From positions 124,001 to 188,000 of the forward strand of contig NZ_JACHLN010000003.1 in assembly GCF_014204495.1 (NCBI RefSeq): a stretch of DNA of 64,000 nt. The letters run 5' to 3'. The notes below the pieces were generated by a model that saw only the letters and a list, made by a program, of their open reading frames with translations, was not told where the DNA came from and did not search any database. Position 1 is the stretch's first letter. Each line of letters begins with the position of its first letter. The stretch comes from Sphingomonas kyeonggiensis. GTDB lineage: Bacteria > Pseudomonadota > Alphaproteobacteria > Sphingomonadales > Sphingomonadaceae. Positions 44,580 to 52,867 of the stretch are shown here, one piece after another. A program made the translations under genes and the position numbers.

Positions 44580-44803
44580 CAGAAAATTCCCGGATTGTCC
44601 TGGATGAGTTCCTTCGCCTTGTTGTCGAGACGATAGACTACTTCCTGGGTGATCGAAATATTGAGGTTGATGACGATCGGCTTGTCGGGCGCGGTCACGT
44701 TGATGCAGCCGCCCGCGAGCAGGATCGGAGCTACTGCAAGATATCTGCGCCAGCATGGTTGCACCTGTGTCATGCGTCGAAACTGCATCTTCTTGCCTTT
44801 CAT
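44579..44803 (-). CDS. ynbE: YnbE family outer-membrane lipoprotein
   Basis: The 74-residue lipoprotein has a leader with lipobox LLAGGC and a mature part INVTAPDKPIVINLNISITQ, then a helix EVVYRLDNKAKELI, all typical of YnbE. It stacks beta strands onto YdbH at the outer membrane. I use the ATG that overlaps the ydbH stop by four bases (ATGA); an internal ATG five codons later is possible. It is too short to stand out by length alone, but its neighbours make it certain. Confidence 0.85.
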   Translation of the reverse strand: MKGKKMQFRRMTQVQPCWRRYLAVAPILLAGGCINVTAPDKPIVINLNISITQEVVYRLDNKAKELIQDNPGIF

Positions 44804-47800
44804 GGAACAGGGGCGCTTTCGCGAGGCTGAACGGCTGGTTTCGCCGCTTCCTGTGCACGATTCTGCTCCTCGATCAATGCGGGCAGGTTCCGCTCGATCA
44901 GGCGGCGGGGATCGTACCAGGACTGAACCGAGTCGAGCAGCTGGCGGAAGGGCGCGCTGATCCGCACGTTGAACACGAAGGGCAGCCGCGCGAGCCGGCG
45001 GATCAGGAAGTTCGATTTCGTGCCCTCGCCCTGGCTGATGCCGGAGAAGTTGATGTCGGTGATCATCTCGCCGGCCAGCGGGCCGTTCATGCGGATGGTG
45101 AGGTTCCGGTAGTTGAGCGACTTCAACGCCTGGAAGGCCATGTTGCCCCAAAGGCCGACATCCTGCCGGGAGACCTCGCCGACATAGGCGATGTGTCCCC
45201 CCTTCCGGGCGCGGAGCTCGCCGCCCTCGATGCGCCCGCCATTCGCATCGAAGATCATCGGCAGGGTGCCGTCGAAAGTGCCGGTGGCATCGAGATTGTC
45301 GAACGCCATTTCCTTCAGGAACAGCGCCGCATCCGCGCCCCTGACGTGGAAGGTCAGCCGCCGCTCGCCCTTTTCGTTGAAGTCGAGGATGGTCGGGTCG
45401 AGGACGAGCTCGCCGCCCGCGAAGGGCCAGCGCGCACCCTCTACCTGGACGCGGCGGCTGTCGAGCAGCTGGTAGCGCAGGGTGCCGTCGCGGACGGGGA
45501 CGCCGGGGTTGATCTCGGCGACACGGGCGGCCTGGCCCGGCGCGGTGCGCATGTTGAGCAGGTCGACGAAATCGAGCTGCGTGGTCAGCCCCGAGACCGG
45601 ACCGAAGGCCGCCGCCAGGGCGATGTCGGTCGCGGTGAAGCGGCCCGTGCTCGTCACCGCATCCCCCGACCAGGCGAAGCGGCCGGTGCCGGCTACCAGG
45701 CCCTCGACATCCGCGATCACACCATAGGTGAGCGCGGTAAGATCGGTCGGCTGGAGGCCGTCGGCCTTGAAGCGGATGCCCGGGATATCGAGCACGGCAT
45801 CCCCCTCGCCCTTCGCCAGATCATGCGCGACTTCCACCTTGCCCACCGCGACCTGGCGCTTGGTGCCGACCAGATCGGCATGGGCTTCGATCCTGCCATC
45901 GCGAAAATTCACGGTCGCGGCGGGGGCGGCGAGGGATTCGAAACGCGCAGGGGCTTCGGCGTCCGACAGGGTGAAACCGCCCAGCAGCGCGAGGTTCCCG
46001 TCCTCGAATTTCCAGCGCCCCTTCCCTTCCGACACCACCAAGGGCACCGCGCCGATCCGGCCGCCAAGCCCCAGGAAATCGCCGGCCAGCCCCGACCCGA
46101 AACCGCCGTCCAACTGCGCGATATCGAGCCGCGTCGGCTGATCGGCACCCAGGCGCAGCGCCGCGCCGGCGAGGCGGAAGCCGCTCGCCCCCAGATCGAG
46201 CTGCGCCGCGTCCACGGCAAGATCCAGCGGACTGTCGCCGACCTTGCCGCGCAGGTTCAATCTAGTGCTACGGACCCCGCCCGCAAGGCCCCGGGGGCTC
46301 CACCGGACCATCGCCTGGCCGACCGGGCAAAGCGGCAGCCGATCGCCGTCCAGCACCAGGCTGCCCACCGAGATCCGCGCGAAGCCGAGCGTGGCGCAAC
46401 CCGGGTTCAGCTCGAACGCGCGTGCGTCCCAGCGGGCGAGCAACGGCATCGCCAGCCCGTCGACCCGCCCGCCGCTCACCGGCCCCGACAACGTCGCCGA
46501 AGTCCGCATTTCGCCGGCGGTGCCGCGCAGGCGGAAATCGAGATTGGAGAAGGCGAGCCGCGCATCGCCCGCCACATAGGGCCGGACGAAACCGGTGCCG
46601 CGCAGCTCGGCGCTGCCCGGCCGGCGCGACAGGCGGACCACCGCATCGGGCAGTCCGCCGCCGCCGAGCGACAGCTGGCCCGCCAGATCGATGTCGCCGC
46701 CGGGCAAGGCCAGCCGCCCGCCCGGCCCCTGGCCGAAATGCAGCCGCGCGCCCGATGCCGCCGCGACCGCCAGGTTGCGCAGGCGCAGCTCGGCCGGGGT
46801 GACCGCCACCGCGGCGGTGCCGCTGAAACGCCGGCCGGCGTCGCGCACGGCACCGGCGAACTTGCGGACCAGCGGCGCCACCGGGCTGCCCTGGCCGAGA
46901 TCGCCATAGCCGGCCAGGCGCGCAAGCATCGCCGGCGGCAGCGCCGCGCGCTCGACCGCGACTTCGCCCTGGAACGCCGCCGCGTCGCCCAGCGCGTAGC
47001 TGCCCGAGATCGCAGCCGCGCCCGCGCTGATCTCCCGGGCGGCCAGCGCGCCGGAGCGGAGCGCGACCTTGCCCTCGGTGCGGGCGCCGGTGCCGGCGAA
47101 ATCGACCGTGCCGCTGAACAGGCGCAGGCTGCCGAGCGAAGACGCGACGGCCGGCGCGGCGAGGCCGGCACTGCCCTGCCAGCGTGCCAGCGACGCGTCG
47201 AGCGCGGCGCGGAGATCGATGCGCGGCTGCGCGGCGCGGACATCCGCACAAGCCAGCCGCGCCGCCTGGGCCGGCCCTTCGAGGCTGGGCGCTCCCTTGC
47301 GGATGCGCAGCTGCATCCGGGCGGTGGTGCCGTCGAGCGTGCACTCGGCAAGGCGCAGGCGCGGCGCGGTGGCGCGCACATTGCCGGCGAACCCGTCGCT
47401 CAGCATCCCCTTACCGCTGAACTGCAGCAGGACGCGGCCGGCATCGCTGTCGAGCCGGAGCCGGGCATCGGCGAGATCGACGATCATGCGGGGGAGCGAG
47501 AAAGGCTTGCCCGAGGGCGGCGGCATCAGCCGGTCGAGCGATCCCAGCGAGAGCGCCCCATTGACGATGCGCCCCTTCGCCCGGATCGCGCCGGCCTTCA
47601 CCACCAGCACTTCGGCACGCCAGGGAGAGAGCGCGGTGCGCAGCTCGATCCAGTCCGCGGCCAGATCGGGATCGCGCGGATCGCCGATCGACACATTGGT
47701 CAGCCGCTGCCGCCAGGGCGACAGCTGCTCGATCTCGTAGCGGGCGGCAACGCCGCGCGCGGCCAGCTCGCGATCGACAAAGCCGCGCGCGATCGTGCGC

Positions 47801-47937
47801 CGCTGCAGCCAGACCGCGGCGAGCGCCACCACCAGAACGATGGACAGGACAATGGCAATGCGGCGCCGGCGCGACATCCCGCGGGGGGCAGCGGGTTGCA
47901 CACTCCCTGCGTCCGTCTCTTCCTCCCTGCCGCTCAC
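44800..47937 (-). CDS. ydbH: YdbH family AsmA-like bridge protein
   Basis: The 1045-residue protein has a short cytoplasmic end, one membrane anchor (RRIAIVLSIVLVVALAAVWLQ) and a very long run of amphipathic beta strands. The C-terminal region has the conserved YdbH pattern (VDLLNMRTAPGQAARVAEINPGVPV, MAFQALKSLNYRNLTIRMNGPLAGEM). With TamB and YhdP, YdbH forms hydrophobic grooves that move phospholipid to the outer membrane. It starts with GTG six bases after GGAGCGGGT; an internal ATG at residue 21 is less likely. The gene leads the three-gene ydbH-ynbE-ydbL operon. Confidence 0.85.
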   Translation of the reverse strand: MSGREEETDAGSVQPAAPRGMSRRRRIAIVLSIVLVVALAAVWLQRRTIARGFVDRELAARGVAARYEIEQLSPWRQRLTNVSIGDPRDPDLAADWIELRTALSPWRAEVLVVKAGAIRAKGRIVNGALSLGSLDRLMPPPSGKPFSLPRMIVDLADARLRLDSDAGRVLLQFSGKGMLSDGFAGNVRATAPRLRLAECTLDGTTARMQLRIRKGAPSLEGPAQAARLACADVRAAQPRIDLRAALDASLARWQGSAGLAAPAVASSLGSLRLFSGTVDFAGTGARTEGKVALRSGALAAREISAGAAAISGSYALGDAAAFQGEVAVERAALPPAMLARLAGYGDLGQGSPVAPLVRKFAGAVRDAGRRFSGTAAVAVTPAELRLRNLAVAAASGARLHFGQGPGGRLALPGGDIDLAGQLSLGGGGLPDAVVRLSRRPGSAELRGTGFVRPYVAGDARLAFSNLDFRLRGTAGEMRTSATLSGPVSGGRVDGLAMPLLARWDARAFELNPGCATLGFARISVGSLVLDGDRLPLCPVGQAMVRWSPRGLAGGVRSTRLNLRGKVGDSPLDLAVDAAQLDLGASGFRLAGAALRLGADQPTRLDIAQLDGGFGSGLAGDFLGLGGRIGAVPLVVSEGKGRWKFEDGNLALLGGFTLSDAEAPARFESLAAPAATVNFRDGRIEAHADLVGTKRQVAVGKVEVAHDLAKGEGDAVLDIPGIRFKADGLQPTDLTALTYGVIADVEGLVAGTGRFAWSGDAVTSTGRFTATDIALAAAFGPVSGLTTQLDFVDLLNMRTAPGQAARVAEINPGVPVRDGTLRYQLLDSRRVQVEGARWPFAGGELVLDPTILDFNEKGERRLTFHVRGADAALFLKEMAFDNLDATGTFDGTLPMIFDANGGRIEGGELRARKGGHIAYVGEVSRQDVGLWGNMAFQALKSLNYRNLTIRMNGPLAGEMITDINFSGISQGEGTKSNFLIRRLARLPFVFNVRISAPFRQLLDSVQSWYDPRRLIERNLPALIEEQNRAQEAAKPAVQPRESAPVP

Positions 47938-48158
47938 ACCCGCTCCAGCTCACCAGCGGCCGTCCGGTTGCGGCGCCGTAATCACTTAGAGCTTTTCTAT
48001 GCTGCAAAGGTTCCGTGAAAGGCAACGGCGTGCGGGTTACACCCCTGCCTTAGAGGGAGGGGTGCGTATCGATATTCAGATGCAGCGGTTTAGGCCGTGG
48101 GCTCATAAGAGCAGCTTGTCGGCTAACGCCCCAATAGCGGACGTGGGATTTGCCGGCC
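47938..48158. other. Intergenic region with palindrome and CCCAATAGCGG motif
   Basis: A CCCCT/AGGGG palindrome lies at 48040-48064. A CCCAATAGCGG motif near 48129 recurs near 48637, in the next intergenic region. No gene is visible. The ydbH promoter should lie at the left end, but I cannot define it. Confidence 0.4.
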
Positions 48159-48557
48159 TCAAGTCGCATCAAGAAGTTCTTTAAACCTATCGATGGGCAA
48201 ATTGTATTTCTTGCCAGCGTGGACCAGTGCAGTAAGCGTTGCCTTCCGATATACCCGAGCCATCTCATCTTCGGTTACGCCCAATAGCCGATGAACATCG
48301 ATTTCTATCGCCAGTGGCAGTTCACCATCTTTGGGGTCTATCCTGCCAAAATGCGGCTTTTCCTCATCGACCAACCCCTCTCTAATGATGAGCCCGACCC
48401 ACCTGAATGGCGTATTTTCGAGATACTCTGACTGGATTATTTCCTGTTCCAATTCCTCGCGTACCCGATTACCGGCCGATGCCACGGCCTTTGTGGGCCG
48501 CACTCTAGCCATCGTAAGCGCGACACAGCCTATTACCAACTTTCTATTGTGAGCCAT
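48159..48557 (-). CDS. Imm39-like immunity protein, orphan
   Basis: The 132-residue cytoplasmic protein has the layout I associate with the Imm39 immunity family: an N-terminal VALTMARVRPTKA segment, NTPFRWVGLIIREGLVDEEKP, then LPLAIEIDVHRLLGV and a final LTALVHAGKKYNLP. Such proteins neutralise polymorphic toxins delivered by neighbours. No toxin gene is present on either side, so this is an orphan immunity gene. Base composition is clearly lower in GC than the surrounding operons, in line with horizontal gain. The family call is from memory of the pattern and should be treated as tentative. Confidence 0.5.
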   Translation of the reverse strand: MAHNRKLVIGCVALTMARVRPTKAVASAGNRVREELEQEIIQSEYLENTPFRWVGLIIREGLVDEEKPHFGRIDPKDGELPLAIEIDVHRLLGVTEDEMARVYRKATLTALVHAGKKYNLPIDRFKELLDAT

Positions 48558-48742
48558 GTCGAAGCCCGCTTCCCGCTATCGCTCGTTCGTGAGAACGATC
48601 GACCATTTCCTAGGCAAGCACAACGACCGCTTTCCGCCCAATAGCGGCCGCTCAGCGGAGACGGCCGATCCAAAAGCTGCCGGGCCGCAAACGCCCCAAA
48701 TTTCGTCGTTGGCGCCACACATCGGTACGCTAAGAAGAAGCG
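48558..48742. other. Intergenic region between the Imm39-like and DUF4336 genes
   Basis: This short divergent region has a CCCAATAGCGGCCGCT motif near 48637, similar to one near 48129. Promoters for both neighbouring genes must lie here. No further gene is convincing. Confidence 0.35.
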
Positions 48743-49471
48743 ATGAAAGCGCAGAGCCTTCAGCAGGTGGCAACGGATATCTGGTGCCTTGATTCTCATT
48801 TCAGGGCGCTAGGATGCAAGGGCAGTTTGCGCATGAGTGTCGTCGCCACCTCCCAAGGGCTGGTACTCTACTCACCAGTTTCATTGACACGGGCGCACAT
48901 CCAACAAATCGACGATCTGGGCTATGTGTCGGCGATTGTTGCTCCCAGCCTCTACCACCATTTTTTCCTCAGGGAATGTGCAGCAATCTACCGCGACGCT
49001 CATGTTTTTGTACCGCAAGGCTTAACGGATAAAATTGGTCCAGTTGCCGGCGCCCATGTGATTGACAATGAGAGCTCGTTTTCAGCCCAGGGCGAACTTG
49101 AGCATTTTACCTTCACAGGTCACGCGCTTCAGGAGACTATATTATATCACCCGCGCTCACGGACGCTAATCACCGCTGATTTACTTTATAACTACACGGC
49201 TGACCAGTTTCCCGCCGAACGCGCATTTTTCAGAATGATCGGCTGCTACGGCCCGAAAATCGCATTTTACCACCGCTTCTCGGTTAAGGATAAAGCGTCG
49301 GTGGCCGAGCTGGTCCGGCGGGTAAATTCCTGGCAGGTCGAGCGCATAGTGATGAGCCATGGCCGGATACTTTCAGACCCCCGAGCAGGGGCGTTGTTTG
49401 CAGCCGCGTGGAGCCGCATGGCCAGGTTGCCACCAACAGACGCCGTGGCGTCGGCATCAGACGCACGGTGA
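48743..49471 (+). CDS. DUF4336 protein (metallo-beta-lactamase-like fold)
   Basis: The 242-residue protein matches the DUF4336 pattern: WCLDSHFRALGCKGSLRMSVV, a SPVSLTRAHIQQIDDLG helix, IVAPSLYHHFFLRECAAIYRDA and SHGRILSD. DUF4336 proteins resemble the metallo-beta-lactamase fold, but several usual metal ligands are absent, so enzyme activity is uncertain. No signal peptide is present. Its base composition is lower in GC than that of the main operons, like the Imm39-like gene beside it. The ATG follows AAGAAG. It is followed by two palindromic repeats. Confidence 0.7.
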   Translation: MKAQSLQQVATDIWCLDSHFRALGCKGSLRMSVVATSQGLVLYSPVSLTRAHIQQIDDLGYVSAIVAPSLYHHFFLRECAAIYRDAHVFVPQGLTDKIGPVAGAHVIDNESSFSAQGELEHFTFTGHALQETILYHPRSRTLITADLLYNYTADQFPAERAFFRMIGCYGPKIAFYHRFSVKDKASVAELVRRVNSWQVERIVMSHGRILSDPRAGALFAAAWSRMARLPPTDAVASASDAR

Positions 49472-49507
49472 TCAAAAAGCGGTCGTTTATGCGTTCGCGA
49501 CCTGACA

Positions 49508-49587
49508 GTTCCCCGGCGAAAGCCGGGGCCCAAGGTAACGGAGCGATCCGGCAGAGAAACCCTGGGCCCCGGCCTTCGCCGGGGAAC
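49508..49587. repeat. REP-like inverted repeat, family A
   Basis: An 80-bp copy with both arms (GTTCCCCGGCGAAAGCCGGG and complement). Its centre GCAGAGAAACCC is the reverse complement of the centre in the 5.83 and 7.85 kb copies, so this element is inverted relative to them. Confidence 0.85.
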
Positions 49588-49660
49588 TGGAAGGGCTGGA
49601 TGTCGATATGGTGACGCCGGGCTTGCCCTGACATATCGCCAGGCCTCCACCCACCCCTAG

Positions 49661-49681
49661 CCCCTCCCTTCCAGGGAGGGG
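49661..49681. repeat. CCCCTCCC-type palindrome
   Basis: A 21-bp palindrome preceded by CCACCCACCCCTAG, the same flank seen in the right half of the composite repeat at 15.5 kb. It lies in the convergent gap before the receptor gene. Confidence 0.7.
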
Positions 49682-49781
49682 AATTTGCCGCTGTCCCGCA
49701 GCGCCCTCCCCTTCCCCAAACAGAGCAGGCTTGGCGGAGGGACCGGCCCTGCGCCAAGCCAGAGGGGAGTTCGGAAAGCGA

Positions 49782-52757
49782 TCAGAACTTCAGGCGGACA
49801 CCCACGCGGTAGGTGCGGCCGAGCGTGTCGTAGAGCGCCGGGTTCACGTCGAGGCCGGTGTTGGTCTGCGGCGACGGTGCGGGATCGTGATCGAAGAGAT
49901 TGTCGACCTTGAAATAGGAGGTGATGTTGCCCGTCAGGTTCACCGAGCCGCCGACGTCGAAGTAGAAGGCGCCCTTCATCGTGTTGGTATTGATCGTCGG
50001 GTGGTTGGTGGTCGAGACCGGGCAGCCCGACTGGCAGACGACATATTGGTTGCCGTACACGCCGTCGGAGAACCAGCGCTGCTGCGCCATCAGCGTGAAG
50101 CCGGGGCCGTCATAGGACTGGACGGCGAGCCACTTCCAGTGCGGGGTGTTGCCGGTGTTGGCACCCGCCTGATCGACAACGTCCACGCCCTTGACGCCGG
50201 CATCGACCAGGAACTCGCGGACATGCGTGCCGAGCGCGCGCACCGTGAAGGAGCCCGGCAGGCCCAGCGGACGCTTCCACTGGTAGCTCGCTTCGATATC
50301 GAACCCGCTGGTCTTCCACGAAGCGAGGTTGAACGGCTGGACGTTGACGAAATTGCCGCCCTGGGTCGGGCTGTTGAGCACGAAGCCGCCGCAGAACTGG
50401 GTGAGGCCGTCATGGCAGAACTGGACGATCTGCGCCGCCGACAGCGTCGAGATCACGCCCTTCAGCTTGATGCTGTAATAGTCGAACGAGAGGCTGAGCC
50501 CCGGCAGCCAGGACGGGTTCGAATAGACCACGCCCAGTTCGGTGTTGCGGGCGATTTCCGGCTTCAGGTCGGGGTTGCCGACCGTGTTCTGGAAGATCTG
50601 CACCGTCGGGCCATAGGGATTGGCGAAGCTCGGCACCGTGGTGACGGTGGGCGCGGCATAGAGTTCGGAAAGGTTCGGCGCGCGGACGTCACGCGAAGTC
50701 ACCGCGCGGAAGCGCAGGCCGTCGAGCGGCGTATCCCAGGTGCCGCCGATCTTCCACGCCCAGACGGTTCCCGAGGTGCTGTAATGGGTCATGCGGGCGG
50801 CGGGGTTGAGGTTCGCCTTGCCCATCGGCCCGTCGAACAGCGGCAGGTTGAGCTCGAGGAAGCCTTCATAGACGCTGTAGGCGCCGGTGCCGTTCTTGTA
50901 GTTGCCCGCGGCGTAGTTGCTGCCCTGCGCCGAATTGAGCAGCGGATCGGCGGGATAGGCGGCGGAGTTCGGGCTGATCGCGGAGACGCCGGCGCCATAG
51001 GGATCGGCGTTCACCCGGTAATATTCGTGGCGATATTCGCCGCCGAACGCGACCGTGAGCGGCCCCGCCCAAAGGTCGAACGCCTCGCCCGAGAAGTTCA
51101 CGCTGGCGACATCCTGGGTCAGCGTGGTGTGCTGGAACGGCCCGTTCTCCGGCTGGACATAGGCGAGCGCCGCCGCGGACGGTGCCGCGCCGCCGAAGAC
51201 GTTGATCGGCTGGCAGCCGAGCGCGCGCGCCTGGGCGTTGGCGCAGACGACCGCGCCGTTGAGCATGACCGCGTCGACCGCCGCGGCATAGCGGTTCTGC
51301 AGCACGATATGGTCGACATCGATGTACGACTTGGTGGTGCCGCGCTCATAATAGGCATCATAGTGCCACTTGGCGCCGAGCGAGCCCTTCACGCCGGCGA
51401 CGAAGCGATATTGCCGCCGGTCGGTGCTGACCTTCGGGCTGGGGAAGGAGCCGTTGCTCGATCCGAAGGCGAAAGAGGTGATGTTGGCGGTGCCGCAACG
51501 ATCCTTGATCGACTGGGGCAGGAAGGCGTTGGCGCAGGAGATGGTGAGGTTGACGCGGTTATAGCCGGGGCTCGGCTGGTTGCTGGTCAACACCTGCGCG
51601 ACATTGGCGGTGATGTAGAATTCCTGGCCCTCGGCGAAATCGAAGCCGATCCGGCCATAGCCGTTGATGCGCTCGAGCGAGGACTTGAGCGAGGCGCCCG
51701 AGCCGACGCCGCCCGAAAGATCGCCGCCGACGCAGAAGCTGTTGCCCGGATAGCAGTTCGACACGGTGCCGTTGCCCTGGGGCACGCCGTTCGAGCCATA
51801 GTTGAAGTTGTAGGGGACGCCGTTGCGATCGAACGCGACGCCCTGGAGCGGCCCGTTGGTGATCAGGCCGTATTTCGCATACTGATAGGACTGGGCGTAG
51901 TCGCTATAGGTATATTGCGGCGCGCCGCCGGTGGTGACCCGGCTGTCGAGCAAGGTCGAGGCGCGGAACCAGTCGCGGTCGCCGGCAAGGTCGGTGCCGA
52001 AATTGCCCGGCCCGACACCGCCTTCATTGTCATATTCGCCGCTGACCACGAGGTGCACGCGATCATCGAACAGCGAGGTGCCGAAGGCGGCCTGGGCCAG
52101 CCCGGTCTTGTCGTCATTGTAGCGGGTGATGCTGCCGAGGATATTGGCCTTGAACCCGGTGAAGTGCGTGTCGGTGATGAAGTTGACCACGCCGCCGACC
52201 GCGTCCGAGCCATAGGAGGCCGAGGCGCCGCCATTGACCACGTCGACGCGCTTGACCAGCAGCTGCGGGAACATGCTGATGTCGGGCACGCCGGTGACGT
52301 TGGCGCCGACGACGCGCTGGCCGTCGAGCAGGGTCAGCGTGCGGATCGCCTGCAGGCCGCGCAGCGAGAAGGAGCTGAGGCCCTGCTGGCCGCTCGAGGT
52401 GCTGAACGTGCCGGTGGAGGCGCCGGTCGAGCCCTGGAGCGAGGGCAGCTGGGCGATCGTGTTGAAGATGTTGGGCTGGGCGTTGCTGGCGATCTGCTCC
52501 TCGCCGATCACCGTGGTCGGCGTGGGCGCGTTGAAGCCGCTCGCCATGATGCGGGTGCCGGTGACGATGATCTGGCCATTGTCGCTGTCCGCGCCATCGT
52601 CCTGCGGCGCGGTGGCGGGCGCCTCCTGGCTTTGCGGCGCCGGTGCCGGTGCGGTCTGCGCGAAGGCCGGCGTGCAGCACAGCGCCGCGGCGAGCGCGGC
52701 AAGGCTGGTAGCGCTATCACGGAGCAACGCACCGCGGGTGAAGCTATTCCCCATCAT
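49782..52757 (-). CDS. TonB-dependent receptor
   Basis: The 991-residue outer-membrane protein has a signal peptide (LAALAAALCCTPAFAQ), a proline/alanine linker, a TonB box (GQIIVTGTRI) and a plug with SLRGLQAIRTLTLLDGQRVVGA and GGASASYGSDAVGGVVNF. The barrel ends YRVGVRLKF. There is no STN domain, so it does not signal through a FecR. It lies 110 bases downstream of the beta-helix/propeller gene on the same strand and probably imports the oligosaccharide that enzyme makes. The start is set at the ATG pair after AGGGG; a GTG eight codons earlier is in frame but lacks a ribosome site. Confidence 0.9.
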   Translation of the reverse strand: MMGNSFTRGALLRDSATSLAALAAALCCTPAFAQTAPAPAPQSQEAPATAPQDDGADSDNGQIIVTGTRIMASGFNAPTPTTVIGEEQIASNAQPNIFNTIAQLPSLQGSTGASTGTFSTSSGQQGLSSFSLRGLQAIRTLTLLDGQRVVGANVTGVPDISMFPQLLVKRVDVVNGGASASYGSDAVGGVVNFITDTHFTGFKANILGSITRYNDDKTGLAQAAFGTSLFDDRVHLVVSGEYDNEGGVGPGNFGTDLAGDRDWFRASTLLDSRVTTGGAPQYTYSDYAQSYQYAKYGLITNGPLQGVAFDRNGVPYNFNYGSNGVPQGNGTVSNCYPGNSFCVGGDLSGGVGSGASLKSSLERINGYGRIGFDFAEGQEFYITANVAQVLTSNQPSPGYNRVNLTISCANAFLPQSIKDRCGTANITSFAFGSSNGSFPSPKVSTDRRQYRFVAGVKGSLGAKWHYDAYYERGTTKSYIDVDHIVLQNRYAAAVDAVMLNGAVVCANAQARALGCQPINVFGGAAPSAAALAYVQPENGPFQHTTLTQDVASVNFSGEAFDLWAGPLTVAFGGEYRHEYYRVNADPYGAGVSAISPNSAAYPADPLLNSAQGSNYAAGNYKNGTGAYSVYEGFLELNLPLFDGPMGKANLNPAARMTHYSTSGTVWAWKIGGTWDTPLDGLRFRAVTSRDVRAPNLSELYAAPTVTTVPSFANPYGPTVQIFQNTVGNPDLKPEIARNTELGVVYSNPSWLPGLSLSFDYYSIKLKGVISTLSAAQIVQFCHDGLTQFCGGFVLNSPTQGGNFVNVQPFNLASWKTSGFDIEASYQWKRPLGLPGSFTVRALGTHVREFLVDAGVKGVDVVDQAGANTGNTPHWKWLAVQSYDGPGFTLMAQQRWFSDGVYGNQYVVCQSGCPVSTTNHPTINTNTMKGAFYFDVGGSVNLTGNITSYFKVDNLFDHDPAPSPQTNTGLDVNPALYDTLGRTYRVGVRLKF

Positions 52758-52867
52758 CCATCCCCTGATCGTTATCGTCACATGGTCTGTGCCATTGTGT
52801 CCGAACCTTATCTGATCGGGGTGGGCGCGGCATCTACGACCATGGTCGCAGACGCCGCCGGGCCGGT

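Noticed and set aside
48556..48792. A 78-codon plus-strand frame between the Imm39-like and DUF4336 genes
   Set aside because: No ribosome site, overlaps the start of the DUF4336 gene in another frame, and includes a motif repeated in other intergenic DNA.
321..49587. Repeats considered as a CRISPR array
   Set aside because: Copies are kilobases apart, palindromic over their whole length, and there are no cas genes or spacers.
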